Shown here piece by piece: positions 36,134 through 46,291 of a DNA stretch of 64,000 nucleotides. The translations under genes were made by a program, and so were the position numbers. Position 1 is the stretch's first letter. Each line of letters begins with the position of its first letter. Under the pieces are notes generated by a model, which ran no database searches, was not told the DNA's origin, and saw only the letters and a program-made list of their open reading frames with translations. Source of the DNA: Coleofasciculaceae cyanobacterium (GTDB taxonomy: Bacteria; Cyanobacteriota; Cyanobacteriia; Cyanobacteriales; Xenococcaceae); assembly GCA_036703275.1 (NCBI GenBank), contig DATNPK010000092.1, positions 1 through 64,000 on the forward strand, written 5' to 3'.

Positions 36134-36931
36134 ATGTTTGCTCCTAAAGTATTACTTCATCCTCAAGAAAAATACTTTCCCATGAATCCTTTAGACTTCA
36201 TCTCAATTTCTCGTTTTCGTTATGATGTAGAACTGGGAAAGGATTATGGATACAATAAAGTCTTAAATGATTGGGTGGAAACGGATCTAAAAGCTCCAGA
36301 ATACTATGATATACCTCTTCAAGTTCTGAAGAAGTTTGGTCTTAATGCAGACAAGACAAATCGACGACCAAAAGATAAAAATAGAGGCAAGCTCGGCAAT
36401 GTATTTCTGCAACCTGACGGTAAGCCTCCAGGAGATTTCAACCCTACTGGCAACATTCCCTGTTATTTATTTCAGCTAGATGCAGATAATGGTTATGTTT
36501 TCCATCAATATTGGTTTTTCTATGGCTATAACCCTTCCTTGGTGGGAATTGACCTCAGCCATCAAGGTGATTGGGAAGATTATACAGCAGTAACTAAAGA
36601 CGGTGAATTGGTGGGTGCTATTCTTGCTGCTCACGGAAAAAGAACTTGTTACAAGTTAGATCGATTAGAGATGGACGGGAAACAGGTACAGGTGTATGCT
36701 GCCTTGGGAACTCATGCTTTGTATCCCCAAGAAGGTTCATTTGGTAAATTTGGTACCGATAAAACCAGAAGGGGTGGTTATGCTTGGGACACGTCGCAAA
36801 ATGTCGAAATTTTAGCTCAACAGGGTTGGCGAGATTATGCTGGTGCTTGGGGAGAAGTTGGGGAACTACCTGCTACAACTGGGCCATTAGGTGCTTGGTA
36901 CAAAAGAATTCCTGGAAATTTTCTGAGTTGA
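36134..36931 (+). CDS. Vps62-like domain protein
   Basis: 265 residues. Segments PKVLLHPQEKYFPMNPLDFI, YVFHQYWFFYGYN, HQGDWEDYTAVTKDGE, and VYAALGTHALYPQEGSF match the beta-rich Vps62 family, known from fungi and plants and scattered in bacteria. Its biochemical role is unknown. There is no signal peptide. It directly follows the hydrolase gene on the same strand, and the pair together with the broken orthocaspase looks like an accessory module. The gene is intact and its ATG is reasonable. It ends 14 bp before a convergent radical SAM gene. Confidence 0.7.
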   Translation: MFAPKVLLHPQEKYFPMNPLDFISISRFRYDVELGKDYGYNKVLNDWVETDLKAPEYYDIPLQVLKKFGLNADKTNRRPKDKNRGKLGNVFLQPDGKPPGDFNPTGNIPCYLFQLDADNGYVFHQYWFFYGYNPSLVGIDLSHQGDWEDYTAVTKDGELVGAILAAHGKRTCYKLDRLEMDGKQVQVYAALGTHALYPQEGSFGKFGTDKTRRGGYAWDTSQNVEILAQQGWRDYAGAWGEVGELPATTGPLGAWYKRIPGNFLS

Positions 36932-36945
36932 TTAGGACTTCTCGA

Positions 36946-38562
36946 TTATTCTGCGTCTTTAATTGCCATAGCTTCATTCAAATGTTTGATCAAAGTTTTT
37001 TGAGGTAATGCAGCGGTTAGATGTTGCCAAGGAAGGATAGTTTCTGCTGCTGACCAGCGATCGTGAACGTAGTAATCTAAGGGTGGTATTTGTCCTTTTA
37101 GCTGTTTAAAAGCCCGTTTATAGCTACCTGCGGAGTCACCAAATTCTCTAGTTAGCTGAAGTAATTTCCCCAAACGGCGATCGCCACGAGAAATTAGAGC
37201 CTGAATCACTGACCAATTATAGCTTTCAGGACGAAAATCCGTCCCTTGTTTTCTCAGATTCTTTTCCAGATATTTCAAGCGTTTTTTAGCCTCAGGATTG
37301 ACTCCAAACCATTGAAACGGGGTGTGAGACTTAGGCACAAAAGTACTGCATCCCAAAGTTAAGCGTAAGCCAGGTGCAGCTTGTTTAATTGCCGACATCA
37401 TGGTAACGGTTGCTTCTGCATCCTCCATCGATTCTCCAGGAATACCCACCATGCCGTAGAGTTTTAAAGCTTTTAAACCACCTGCCTTAGCGTTAATTGC
37501 CGCTTGAATAATTTCATCGTTAGTCAGCTTTTTGTTAACTATCTGCCTTACTTTTTCTGAACCACTTTCCACGGCAATAGTAATCGAACGAGTATCACGC
37601 TTAGCTAGGGTAGAGGCTAACTTTTCGGTCACAGTGTTAGTTCGTACCGAGGCAATACTGAGACGGACATCTTGATATTTAGGTTGAGATAGGTAATCAA
37701 GAATCGCTTCAAATTCTGGATGTTGCGTTACCGATGCACCAAGTAAACCCAAGCGATTGGTAACTTTTAAGCCTCTATCAATGGCAGGTATCAACGAACT
37801 TGCTAAAGGCGCGGTACGAAACGGCAAAGTCAGATAGCTAGCCAAACAAAAGCGACACATTTCAGGACAGCTACGTACCACCTCCACCATGTAAATATTT
37901 TCCCAGGCTGCTTTTTCGGTTACTACAGTAGAAGCCGAGAGAGTATTACCACGATAGGTTTGCTTTTGTACCGACTCAGGGATGTCAGAATCGATAGGTG
38001 CGATCGCGCTGATTGTGCCGTCAGGACTATGATAGGTTACTTCATAGAGGCTAGGAATATAAATTCCAGGAACTTGCGCCAGATGACGAAGTTTGGTTTG
38101 ACGATCTGCATTACGTACCTGTTGATAAGCATCAATAAAGCGATCGAGTAAATCTTCTCCATCTCCCAACAAAATCACATCAAAGAAATCTGCCAAAGGT
38201 TCTGGGTTGGCAGTTAATACTGTTCCCCCGCCAAATACCAACGGGTGATGCTCTTGGCGTTCAATGCTATGCAAGGGAAGATCTAAAGACTCTAATAAAT
38301 TAAAAATATTGATATAGTCTAGTTCCCAAGATACAGAAAATCCCAACAGTTCAGGATTTATGGGCAAAGGTTCGCCAAGATCGGTAAACAAACGACGAAC
38401 ATCAACATCAGAACGCATTGCTAAAGTTGCCCAAACAATTTGGAACCCTAAGCTAGTAATACCTATAGTGTATTCGTTAGGAAAGGCAAAAATAGTGGGG
38501 ATAGCGTTATTTTCGGCAGTTGCAGGAGTAAATAGCAGACGTTCTTGTTGAAATACACTCAC
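36946..38562 (-). CDS. B12-binding-type radical SAM protein (TIGR03960-like)
   Basis: 538 residues. The N-terminal part (about 1-170) is B12-binding-like, with FGGGTVLTANPEPLADFFDVILLGDGED. The radical SAM core has cysteines at Cys232, Cys236 and Cys239 (SCPEMCRFC), followed by IAVESGSEKVRQ and MVGIPGES. The cyanobacterial family is conserved; its product is unknown. It is distinct from the 2.2-kb radical SAM protein, which has a different Cys-region and C-terminus. The ATG at 38560-38562 gives MSVFQQERLLF. Confidence 0.85.
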   Translation of the reverse strand: MSVFQQERLLFTPATAENNAIPTIFAFPNEYTIGITSLGFQIVWATLAMRSDVDVRRLFTDLGEPLPINPELLGFSVSWELDYINIFNLLESLDLPLHSIERQEHHPLVFGGGTVLTANPEPLADFFDVILLGDGEDLLDRFIDAYQQVRNADRQTKLRHLAQVPGIYIPSLYEVTYHSPDGTISAIAPIDSDIPESVQKQTYRGNTLSASTVVTEKAAWENIYMVEVVRSCPEMCRFCLASYLTLPFRTAPLASSLIPAIDRGLKVTNRLGLLGASVTQHPEFEAILDYLSQPKYQDVRLSIASVRTNTVTEKLASTLAKRDTRSITIAVESGSEKVRQIVNKKLTNDEIIQAAINAKAGGLKALKLYGMVGIPGESMEDAEATVTMMSAIKQAAPGLRLTLGCSTFVPKSHTPFQWFGVNPEAKKRLKYLEKNLRKQGTDFRPESYNWSVIQALISRGDRRLGKLLQLTREFGDSAGSYKRAFKQLKGQIPPLDYYVHDRWSAAETILPWQHLTAALPQKTLIKHLNEAMAIKDAE

Positions 38563-38604
38563 AGATTATTTGTTTTGAGTTTTGAATTTGACTCTTTATT
38601 ATGA

Positions 38605-38793
38605 TTATCGATCGCTTTCGGGTGTTGTTGCAAAACCGATCGTAGTTATATAGAGATTAATTCTCTTCGTCTTATCATCTAAATTTACGTCCCAATGATG
38701 ATACGTTTTTTGCCCATCATAATCATTTCCATTTAAAGATAGCCGAACCCCAGTAGTAGGTTGGGTAGAGGAACTAAACCCAACAAAAATCAC
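38605..38793 (-). CDS. Small hypothetical protein, doubtful
   Basis: A frame of about 62-68 codons (MIFVGFSSSTQPTTGVRLSL, ending TTPESDR), with a GTG start at about 38791-38793. It has beta-like, protein-like composition but no family I recognise, and a stop lies just upstream. It may be the tail of a lost gene. Confidence 0.35.
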   Translation of the reverse strand: MIFVGFSSSTQPTTGVRLSLNGNDYDGQKTYHHWDVNLDDKTKRINLYITTIGFATTPESDR

Positions 38794-38935
38794 TTCATAC
38801 TTCCCAAATTAAATCATTTGTTGCCAACATTATTTAATTTGGAATCACTCGAGATAAATTAGAGAATCAACAACAATTTTCCCGCCACTCCAGTCAAGAT
38901 CTAAAAGATGATAGCCACAGATTACATATAAAAAC

Positions 38936-40030
38936 CTAAGTGGATAAAGAATAAATTTGACCATCAATCAGTAGTCTAGTGATTCCTTTATCCTGAAGAT
39001 GGTGTGAGGTTTTTTGTAACATCCGACCATCAGGAACTTTGATCACTCGTTCGCGACGATGGGAAAACCGTTTGGCAATGCTATGGTTATCGAACACGGG
39101 AAGGGTTCTTTGACTTACTTCCGTCTCAGGAATTGCACCTAAATCGGCAAAATCGGCTAAGGGTTTAACAATCAATTCTGCCGAGCGATCTATTACTAAA
39201 TAGCAAGTTCTAGGAATTAAAGCTTGAGATAAAGGCAGAATCTGGACATCTCTCAAGCCAGAACGTCTATTAGAATATAATGCGCTTTCATCCTCTTCCC
39301 AATCTTCATCTTCATCTTCATCTTCGTCATCATTAATATCCTCTAGATCTTCACCTAGCATTTCTTTGAGAATCATGATATTCATAGGATCATCTTCCTC
39401 ATCCTCTTCTAATTCAACCCGATCGCTTTTAAGAATTAGACGTTGCGGAGTCATGCCGCTAGGCTTGTCGCTTTTTGGAATATCCTCAATATTAGACTTA
39501 CTGCTTACTTTATGGTCTAAAACCAGTTTGGCTGGGGTAGGTTCTTCGACTGGTTGAGTTGACTCGATGACTGGTTGAGTTGACTCGATCTCCATCGCCT
39601 CTGAAGTAACAGTTTTTACTGCTGGTTCAGATAGAGAACGACGGCGACGGCGACGAGGTATTTTGGATTCCGCCTCTGACTGGCTAACCGTATTTATCTT
39701 TGGTTTCTCAGACGCAGTAACTTCCAACAAAGCATCGTCCTCGACTATCGCGGGTCGAGCTTTTTTCTGCTTAACTTTAGCTTGAGGCATAGTCTGGTTA
39801 ACACTTTCGGCTTGTTGTAATGACTTTTCCCCTCTAGGAGTACGTGCCAAACGTTTTTGCTGGATTAAATCTTCATATTCCGTGGAGGATAATTTATTTT
39901 TGAGAAAGCGGCTGATCGTAGAACTACTGACCTCATAACTTTGTGCCAAAGTTGAAGTGGTTGCTTCAGAATTACGATATTGTTCAAGAATATCTTGCTT
40001 ATCGTCTTCAGTTAGTTTTCTAGGACTCAT
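38936..40030 (-). CDS. HTH-domain protein with long acidic low-complexity middle
   Basis: 364 residues. The N-terminal 55 residues form a homeodomain-like helix-turn-helix (LTEDDKQDILEQYRN, SYEVSSSTISRFLKNK), similar to transposase or Pipsqueak/CENP-B-type DNA-binding domains. The middle (about 90-250) is disordered: a Lys/Arg-rich patch RRRRRRSLSEP, near-tandem ESTQPVIESTQPVEE, and an acidic DDEDEDEDEDWEEDE run (39287-39340, a TCTTCA-type microsatellite). The C-terminus (about 255-360) is folded-looking. Homologues occur across cyanobacteria as unnamed proteins; a DNA-binding role is inferred only. Confidence 0.75.
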   Translation of the reverse strand: MSPRKLTEDDKQDILEQYRNSEATTSTLAQSYEVSSSTISRFLKNKLSSTEYEDLIQQKRLARTPRGEKSLQQAESVNQTMPQAKVKQKKARPAIVEDDALLEVTASEKPKINTVSQSEAESKIPRRRRRRSLSEPAVKTVTSEAMEIESTQPVIESTQPVEEPTPAKLVLDHKVSSKSNIEDIPKSDKPSGMTPQRLILKSDRVELEEDEEDDPMNIMILKEMLGEDLEDINDDEDEDEDEDWEEDESALYSNRRSGLRDVQILPLSQALIPRTCYLVIDRSAELIVKPLADFADLGAIPETEVSQRTLPVFDNHSIAKRFSHRRERVIKVPDGRMLQKTSHHLQDKGITRLLIDGQIYSLST

Positions 40031-40260
40031 GCTTTCTTAATCAAACTCGCGCTAGTGTTACTTTGCTGTTAATAACAATATCAATTGTGGCGATATTGTT
40101 AACACACTTAAATAGTCTATCTCGTCGGGCTGAACTTGGTAACGTTAACTACAGTCAAAATCACAATTGTTTATTAGTTTCTTAATGAAATAATTCATCT
40201 TGCCGATAACTGATAAATTGTTTCTTGATAGGAATAACCTTAGTTAGGATCTAAAACTAA

Positions 40261-41406
40261 ATGGTAAATATGCTTAAACCCAATGCCAAAACAGCTTTAC
40301 TTGTTTTAGCTGATGGAACTACGTATCGCGGTTGGTCTTTTGGCGCAGCAGGAACTGTGGTCGGAGAAGTAGTCTTTAATACGGGTATGACAGGATATCA
40401 AGAGGTTTTGACCGATCCCAGCTATTGTGGTCAGATTGTTACTTTTACCTATCCTGAGTTGGGTAACACGGGGGTCAACCCAGCTGATGAAGAATCCGAC
40501 AACGTTCAGGCTAGAGCAGTGATTGCGCGAAATATTACCTATCGTCCGAGCAATTGGCGTTCTACTCAATCTTTACCAGACTATTTAAAAGCCAGAAATA
40601 TTCCTGGTATTTATGGCATTGATACGCGATCCCTGACGCGCAAATTAAGAGACTATGGAGCAATTAATGGCGCTGTTTCGACAGAAATTCTCGATCCCCA
40701 AAGACTACTAAAGCTTGTGCAGAAAGCCCCAGATATGGCGGGATTAAATTTGGTTAAAGAAGTAACTACAGCCCAAGTTTATCAATGGTCTGAAGAGACA
40801 GAATCAGAATGGGAATTTGCTGGGGGTGCTAATCAAGATAATCTTTTAACGGTGGTGGCGATTGATTTTGGCATCAAGCGTAATATTTTGCGTCGTTTAG
40901 CCAGCTATGGCTGCAAAGTGATTGTCGTTCCAGCTAATACTCCTAGCGCCGAGATTCTAGCTCATAATCCTGACGGTATTTTTCTGTCTAATGGTCCTGG
41001 AGATCCCGCAGCAGTTAAAGAGGGGATTGCCACAACTAAAGAGCTGTTACAGGCAGGTAAGCCGACCTTTGGCATCTGCATGGGTCATCAGATCTTAGGA
41101 TTATCCCTCGGTGCGGACACGTTCAAGCTCAAGTTTGGACATCGAGGTTTAAACCAACCCGCAGGACTACAAAAGCAAATTGAAATTACTAGTCAAAATC
41201 ATGGATTTGCGATCGCCGAAAAATCTTTAGGGGCAGATGTGGAAATAACTCACCTGAATCTTAATGATCGAACTGTAGCTGGCCTGTGTCATAAAACCTT
41301 GCCTTTTTTCTCTGTACAATATCACCCTGAAGCTAGCCCAGGACCTCATGATGCTGACTATTTATTTGAGAAGTTTGTCAGATTAATGCTGGAAGCAAAA
41401 GATTAA
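40261..41406 (+). CDS. carA: Carbamoyl-phosphate synthase small subunit
   Basis: 381 residues. CarA supplies ammonia from glutamine to CarB for arginine and pyrimidine synthesis. An N-terminal CPSase small-chain domain (about 8-150, [12 protein letters not shown]) is followed by a class I glutamine amidotransferase with nucleophile Cys in [12 protein letters not shown] and His in [16 protein letters not shown] at 40261 and a second in-frame ATG at 40270 are both possible. carB is not adjacent, which is usual in cyanobacteria. Confidence 0.96.
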   Translation: MVNMLKPNAKTALLVLADGTTYRGWSFGAAGTVVGEVVFNTGMTGYQEVLTDPSYCGQIVTFTYPELGNTGVNPADEESDNVQARAVIARNITYRPSNWRSTQSLPDYLKARNIPGIYGIDTRSLTRKLRDYGAINGAVSTEILDPQRLLKLVQKAPDMAGLNLVKEVTTAQVYQWSEETESEWEFAGGANQDNLLTVVAIDFGIKRNILRRLASYGCKVIVVPANTPSAEILAHNPDGIFLSNGPGDPAAVKEGIATTKELLQAGKPTFGICMGHQILGLSLGADTFKLKFGHRGLNQPAGLQKQIEITSQNHGFAIAEKSLGADVEITHLNLNDRTVAGLCHKTLPFFSVQYHPEASPGPHDADYLFEKFVRLMLEAKD

Positions 41407-41419
41407 AAACATTTATCTT

Positions 41420-41449
41420 GTAGGGGATGTGGCAATGTCATCCCCCTAC
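41420..41449. terminator. Bidirectional hairpin between carA and shc
   Basis: The inverted repeat GTAGGGGATG/CATCCCCCTAC, with a short loop, sits between the convergent carA and shc ends and overlaps the shc stop codon. There is no strong T-run, so its strength as a terminator is uncertain. Confidence 0.5.
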
Positions 41450-43359
41450 GCACTGTAAGCGCGCGAATACCTAGCAAGAGCCTGAAGCGGAAAATATTGT
41501 TGATATAAATGGTACTTCAAATAGAAATGACAAGGGAAACCCGTGCCAGTAAACTGAGCCTCGTCCCAAGTTCCATCAGACAGTTGAGTATTAAGTAAGT
41601 ACTCGATGCCTCTGTCGATTGATACCTGTCCAGCAAACTCAATCCCTTGCATGGCTGCCATAATGCCCAGCAACGCCCAGGCTGTTTGAGATGCGGTGCT
41701 AACCCCCGTGCCTTTTAAACTAGCATCGTTATAGCTAGCGCAGGTTTCCCCCCAACCCCCATCAGAATTTTGACAGCTTACTAACCATGCTGCACCCCGA
41801 TCGATTTGCGCTCGACAACAAATAGGTGCAATCAAGCTTAAGGCGGAGAGTACTCCACTTGTGCCATAAATATAGTTTACGCCCCAACGTCCAAACCAAC
41901 TCCCGTCTGCTGATTGTTCTTGAATTAAATAAGCGATCGCCTTTTGAACTCGTCGCTCATCTATTTCTAAGCTACATTCTCCGAGCATCTCCAACACCCT
42001 AGCCGTAACGTCGGCAGTATTGGGATCGATCATGGCTTTCAAGTCCCCATAGGGAATTAGGTTAATCCAGTCCTGGTCATTATCGCGGTCGAAAGCTGCC
42101 CAGCCTCCAGGTTTGCACTGCATCGATGTCATCCAGTTAAGGCAACGAGCGATCGCCTGTCTTTTGTTAGCCTCATCAGGTAGTTTGACCCGAGATAAAC
42201 CCATGACCACCACCGCTGAATCATCTACATCGGGATAGAAGCGGTTATCAAATTCAAATGCCCAACCTCCAGGGGTAACGCCCTTATTTTTTACCGCCCA
42301 GTCACCATAATCTAAAATTTGCTTGTCTACCAACCATTCTCCCGCTTTGACCAAAGCAGGATGATCGACAGCTATTCCCGACTCGGCTAAAGCACGCAAA
42401 CACCATGCTGTATCCCAAACAGGAGAAACACAGGGCTGAATGCGGTAGCTATCGACTGTTTCTATGGCAAAGTTATCTACGGCGGTCAAGCCACGCTGAA
42501 TTACTGGATCGTTAACGTCATAGTCGAGAGTACGTAAAGCTAATAAAGAGTTAAGCATGGCGGGGATAATTCCGCCCCAGTCGCCTGTTGCTTCTTGTCT
42601 TTCTAAAACCCATTTTTCCGCAGCAGCGATTCCTTCTGCTCTAAATGGCACTAAATTAAGATTCTCTAGTAGTTTAAAAGCATCATCAAGAGTCACGAAG
42701 ATATCTGTCCAGTCGTTACTGCGGGGTAGTTCATAGCGAACGTTAGCCACTCCTTCTGCATATAGCTCATCTAGATTGATTGGCGTATCTAGCTTAAATA
42801 TCGGCTTGCGGTCAAAGACAATTAGTAAAGGTACAGTACTGCCTCTTGCCCAGCTAGATATTTCATAAATCGTCAAGGGAGATACTTCTGGTAACAGCAT
42901 AATTCCAGGCGGAATTGAGGGTAATCCTCGCCAGTCATAGCAGCCGATTAATGCCAGATGCAGTTTAGTAAAAATGCGCGTCTGGCTAATGCCACCATGT
43001 TGCCGAATAAATTTCTGGGCTTTGATTAAGGCTGGATCTGCTTCGGGGACACCTAACAAACGCAACGCCATGTATGCTTCGACAGTAGTAGAAAGTTCGC
43101 CACCGTCTTTATAATAAAGCTCCCAGCCACCATGTTCGCGCTGTTGCGATCGCAAGTAAGCTTCGGCTTTGTCTAAGGGTCTAGTTTGGTCGGTTCGCCA
43201 AATCTTATGCAAGAGGACAACTTCAGCAGTAATAGTAACGTTGGACTCTAATTCGCCACACCAGTAACCGTCAGGATTTTGAATTGATAATAAATAATCT
43301 TGACTACGAGCGATCGCTTTCTGTACTTTTGTCTGAATTGTTGCTGCTGCTAATGTCAC
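41446..43359 (-). CDS. shc: Squalene-hopene cyclase
   Basis: 637 residues. It cyclises squalene to hopene, the first step of hopanoid synthesis, at the membrane. The catalytic DxDD motif is Asp377-Asp380 (DVDD), and several QW repeats occur (for example QxxxGxW-type segments in QNPDGYW, QEQSADGSWFG and QNSDGGWG). Length matches the family. It is convergent with carA. An ATG at 43357-43359 fits. Other hopanoid genes are not clustered here, except hpnB 36 kb away. Confidence 0.96.
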   Translation of the reverse strand: MTLAAATIQTKVQKAIARSQDYLLSIQNPDGYWCGELESNVTITAEVVLLHKIWRTDQTRPLDKAEAYLRSQQREHGGWELYYKDGGELSTTVEAYMALRLLGVPEADPALIKAQKFIRQHGGISQTRIFTKLHLALIGCYDWRGLPSIPPGIMLLPEVSPLTIYEISSWARGSTVPLLIVFDRKPIFKLDTPINLDELYAEGVANVRYELPRSNDWTDIFVTLDDAFKLLENLNLVPFRAEGIAAAEKWVLERQEATGDWGGIIPAMLNSLLALRTLDYDVNDPVIQRGLTAVDNFAIETVDSYRIQPCVSPVWDTAWCLRALAESGIAVDHPALVKAGEWLVDKQILDYGDWAVKNKGVTPGGWAFEFDNRFYPDVDDSAVVVMGLSRVKLPDEANKRQAIARCLNWMTSMQCKPGGWAAFDRDNDQDWINLIPYGDLKAMIDPNTADVTARVLEMLGECSLEIDERRVQKAIAYLIQEQSADGSWFGRWGVNYIYGTSGVLSALSLIAPICCRAQIDRGAAWLVSCQNSDGGWGETCASYNDASLKGTGVSTASQTAWALLGIMAAMQGIEFAGQVSIDRGIEYLLNTQLSDGTWDEAQFTGTGFPCHFYLKYHLYQQYFPLQALARYSRAYSA

Positions 43360-43521
43360 CGCTATACTATCTCCTCAAGATTTGGCGTTTTCGACAATCA
43401 TACAGATTTCGGTGACAAAAAATATCATTCCCCGATACTTTCTGTCTTCAGCCAGAGTGAATTATCAAGGCGATCGCTATAAAATAAAAAATTACTTATT
43501 AGTTCTATACTGCCCAAAGCT

Positions 43522-46206
43522 ATGTCAGAACCTCAAGAGCTTACTCAAGAAGAAATTAGATTAAAGGAGGACAGAGAACGAGAGGCATATTGGCGGCGAT
43601 GGGGTTGTTACTTAAGCGATCGACAATGGGGAACAGTAAGGGAAGATTATAGCGAAGACGGTTCGGCCTGGGATGATTTTAGTTTTGAACAGTCTCATTA
43701 TCGAGCATACCGCTGGGGAGAGGATGGCATTGCAGGTATCTCTGACAATCATCAGCGATTATGTTTTTCATTGGCCTTGTGGAATGAACGCGATCCTTTT
43801 TTAAAAGAGAGATTATTTGGTTTAACCAATAGCCAAGGCAATCATGGAGAGGATGTTAAAGAGTGTTATTTTCACCTCGACAATACTCCGACTCATTCTT
43901 ACATGAAGTTTCTTTATAAGTATCCTCAGAAAGCTTTTCCTTATTGGCAGTTAGAACAAGAAAACAAGAAACGGGGTTTAAAAGACCGAGAATTTGAACT
44001 GATCGAAACAGGAATCTTTGACGACGATAAGTATTTTGATGTCACCGTTGAATATGCCAAAGGCAGCGACGAAGATATTTTAATTTATATTCAGGTGACA
44101 AACCGCAGCCATGATTCGGCAACTATCCATTTACTACCTACTCTTTGGTTTCGCAATATTTGGTCTTGGGGTTACGAGGTAGAAAAGCCCAGATTAAAAA
44201 TATACGATCGCGCTAAAGATTACAGCATTATTGAAGCGCAGCATCCCGATTTAGATAAGCGATGGTTGTATTGCGCTAATGCACGAGGAAAGGGTAGTTC
44301 GCCCTTGTTGTTCACCGATAACAATACGAATCATCAGCGATTATCTAACACAGAAAATGATTCGCCCTACGTCAAAGATGCGTTTGACAAGTACGTAGTC
44401 GAAGGAAAACAAGATGCAGTCAACCCAGACAACATTGGTACAAAATTCGCTGCACATCATACCCTAGAAATAGGCGGTGGAGAAACTACGGGTATACAAT
44501 TAAGACTCTGCAATCAACCAGATTTAGAAATACCTTTTGGGCAGCAGTTTAACGATATCTTTCAGACACGTCAACAAGAAGCGGACGAATTTTATCAGCG
44601 TGTGTCTCCTCATCAAAAAAGCTGGGAATTAGAAAACGTCGAACGCCAGGCATTTGCAGGAATGCTGTGGAACAAGCAATATTATCATTACGTAGTAGAT
44701 ACTTGGTTAGAAGGCGATCCCGCCCAACCCGAACCACCTAAAAAACGTCAACAGGGTACTAATAGTGACTGGATTCATCTCCATACCGATGATGTAATTT
44801 CGATGCCCGATAAATGGGAATATCCTTATTTTGCGGCTTGGGATTTAGCCTTTCACATGATTCCCTTTGCTGCGATCGATCCTGATTTTGCCAAAAAACA
44901 GCTAGAACGCCTCACCCGTGAATGGTATATGCACCCCAACGGTCAAATGCCTGCTTATGAGTGGGATTTTAACGGGGTAAATCCTCCCGTTCATGCCTGG
45001 GCTGCTTGGCGGGTTTATACAATCGAACAAAAGATGTATGGACGTTCGGATCGCAAATTTTTAGAGCGAGTTTTCCAGAAGCTATTACTCAACTTTACCT
45101 GGTGGGTAAATCAGCATGATCAGGGTGGTAATAACGTCTTCCAAGGTGGCTTCTTGGGTTTAGATAACATTGGCGTATTTAATCGCGGTGATGAATTACC
45201 GACAGGAGGAAAACTATCCCAGTCTGACGGTACTAGCTGGATGGCAACTTACTGTTTGGACTTACTCACTATTGCCTTAGAACTAGCCCAAAATAACGAT
45301 GTTTATGAAGATATTGCCAGTAAGTTTTTTGAGCATTTTCTTTATATCGTTGATGCGATGAACCACCTGGGGACAGAAGGCACAGATCTTTGGAATGAAG
45401 AAGACGGCTTCTATTATGATGTGCTACGTCTTCCCAGTGGAGAAAATATCGATCTAAAAGTGCGATCGCTTGTCGGCCTAATTCCTCTTTTGGCGGTAAC
45501 TACTATCGATCAACAAACTATGGAAAAGCTAAAGGGTTTTAATAATCGAGTTCAATGGTTTATTAACGAACGTCCCGAACTTAGTCGTAATCTTGCCTGT
45601 ATGAAAGGTTGCGATCATAATTCTCGTCGCCTTCTAGCCGTGGTAAATGAAGATAGACTGCGTTTATTGCTTGAGAAGATGCTGGATGAAACCGAATTTT
45701 TGAGCGAGTATGGCATTCGCTCTGTATCTAAATATCACCAAGATAATCCTTACGTCTTTAAAACTAATGATGAAGAATACGATGTAACCTATGAACCTGC
45801 CGAGTCTCCTACCAAGATGTTTGGCGGTAATTCTAACTGGCGTGGGCCAATTTGGTTTCCGATCAACTACTTACTAATTGAAGCCTTGCAAAGATTTGAT
45901 TACTATTATGATGGTAATTTTGAAGTCGAATGCCCAACAGGATCGGGCAAGATGATGACTCTGTGGGAAGTAGCATCAGAAATAGAACGACGTTTAATTA
46001 GTATGTTCTTGCCAAATAAAGCGGGATTTAGACCAATTTACGGCGATTTTGCCAAACAACACTTCGATCCCAATTGGGGAAATTTATTGCTGTTTAATGA
46101 ATACTTCCACGGAGACAACGGCGCAGGCTTGGGTGCATCTCATCAGACAGGCTGGACGGGTTTAGTTGCCAAATTAATTATGCAATGCAGTCAATATAGT
46201 AATTAA
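43522..46206 (+). CDS. GH63-like glucosidase (MGH1-type)
   Basis: 894 residues, soluble. The central and C-terminal (alpha/alpha)6-barrel segments include YYHYVVDTWLEGDP, the DWIHLHTDDVISMPDKWEYPYFAAWDLAFH stretch with likely acids, and the C-terminal GGNSNWRGPIWFPINYLLIEAL. This matches bacterial relatives of mannosyl-oligosaccharide glucosidase (GH63), often annotated 'glucosidase'. The N-terminus contains a beta-sandwich region. It likely hydrolyses glucose-containing glycans or glucosylglycerate-like solutes; the substrate is unproven. Confidence 0.85.
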   Translation: MSEPQELTQEEIRLKEDREREAYWRRWGCYLSDRQWGTVREDYSEDGSAWDDFSFEQSHYRAYRWGEDGIAGISDNHQRLCFSLALWNERDPFLKERLFGLTNSQGNHGEDVKECYFHLDNTPTHSYMKFLYKYPQKAFPYWQLEQENKKRGLKDREFELIETGIFDDDKYFDVTVEYAKGSDEDILIYIQVTNRSHDSATIHLLPTLWFRNIWSWGYEVEKPRLKIYDRAKDYSIIEAQHPDLDKRWLYCANARGKGSSPLLFTDNNTNHQRLSNTENDSPYVKDAFDKYVVEGKQDAVNPDNIGTKFAAHHTLEIGGGETTGIQLRLCNQPDLEIPFGQQFNDIFQTRQQEADEFYQRVSPHQKSWELENVERQAFAGMLWNKQYYHYVVDTWLEGDPAQPEPPKKRQQGTNSDWIHLHTDDVISMPDKWEYPYFAAWDLAFHMIPFAAIDPDFAKKQLERLTREWYMHPNGQMPAYEWDFNGVNPPVHAWAAWRVYTIEQKMYGRSDRKFLERVFQKLLLNFTWWVNQHDQGGNNVFQGGFLGLDNIGVFNRGDELPTGGKLSQSDGTSWMATYCLDLLTIALELAQNNDVYEDIASKFFEHFLYIVDAMNHLGTEGTDLWNEEDGFYYDVLRLPSGENIDLKVRSLVGLIPLLAVTTIDQQTMEKLKGFNNRVQWFINERPELSRNLACMKGCDHNSRRLLAVVNEDRLRLLLEKMLDETEFLSEYGIRSVSKYHQDNPYVFKTNDEEYDVTYEPAESPTKMFGGNSNWRGPIWFPINYLLIEALQRFDYYYDGNFEVECPTGSGKMMTLWEVASEIERRLISMFLPNKAGFRPIYGDFAKQHFDPNWGNLLLFNEYFHGDNGAGLGASHQTGWTGLVAKLIMQCSQYSN

Positions 46207-46291
46207 TAATTACGAAAAGGTTTTATTAAGATAAACAATAATCTGCCTACTATTAGTGAAATTATCTAAAATCATCGGAGTTTTTTAAAAA

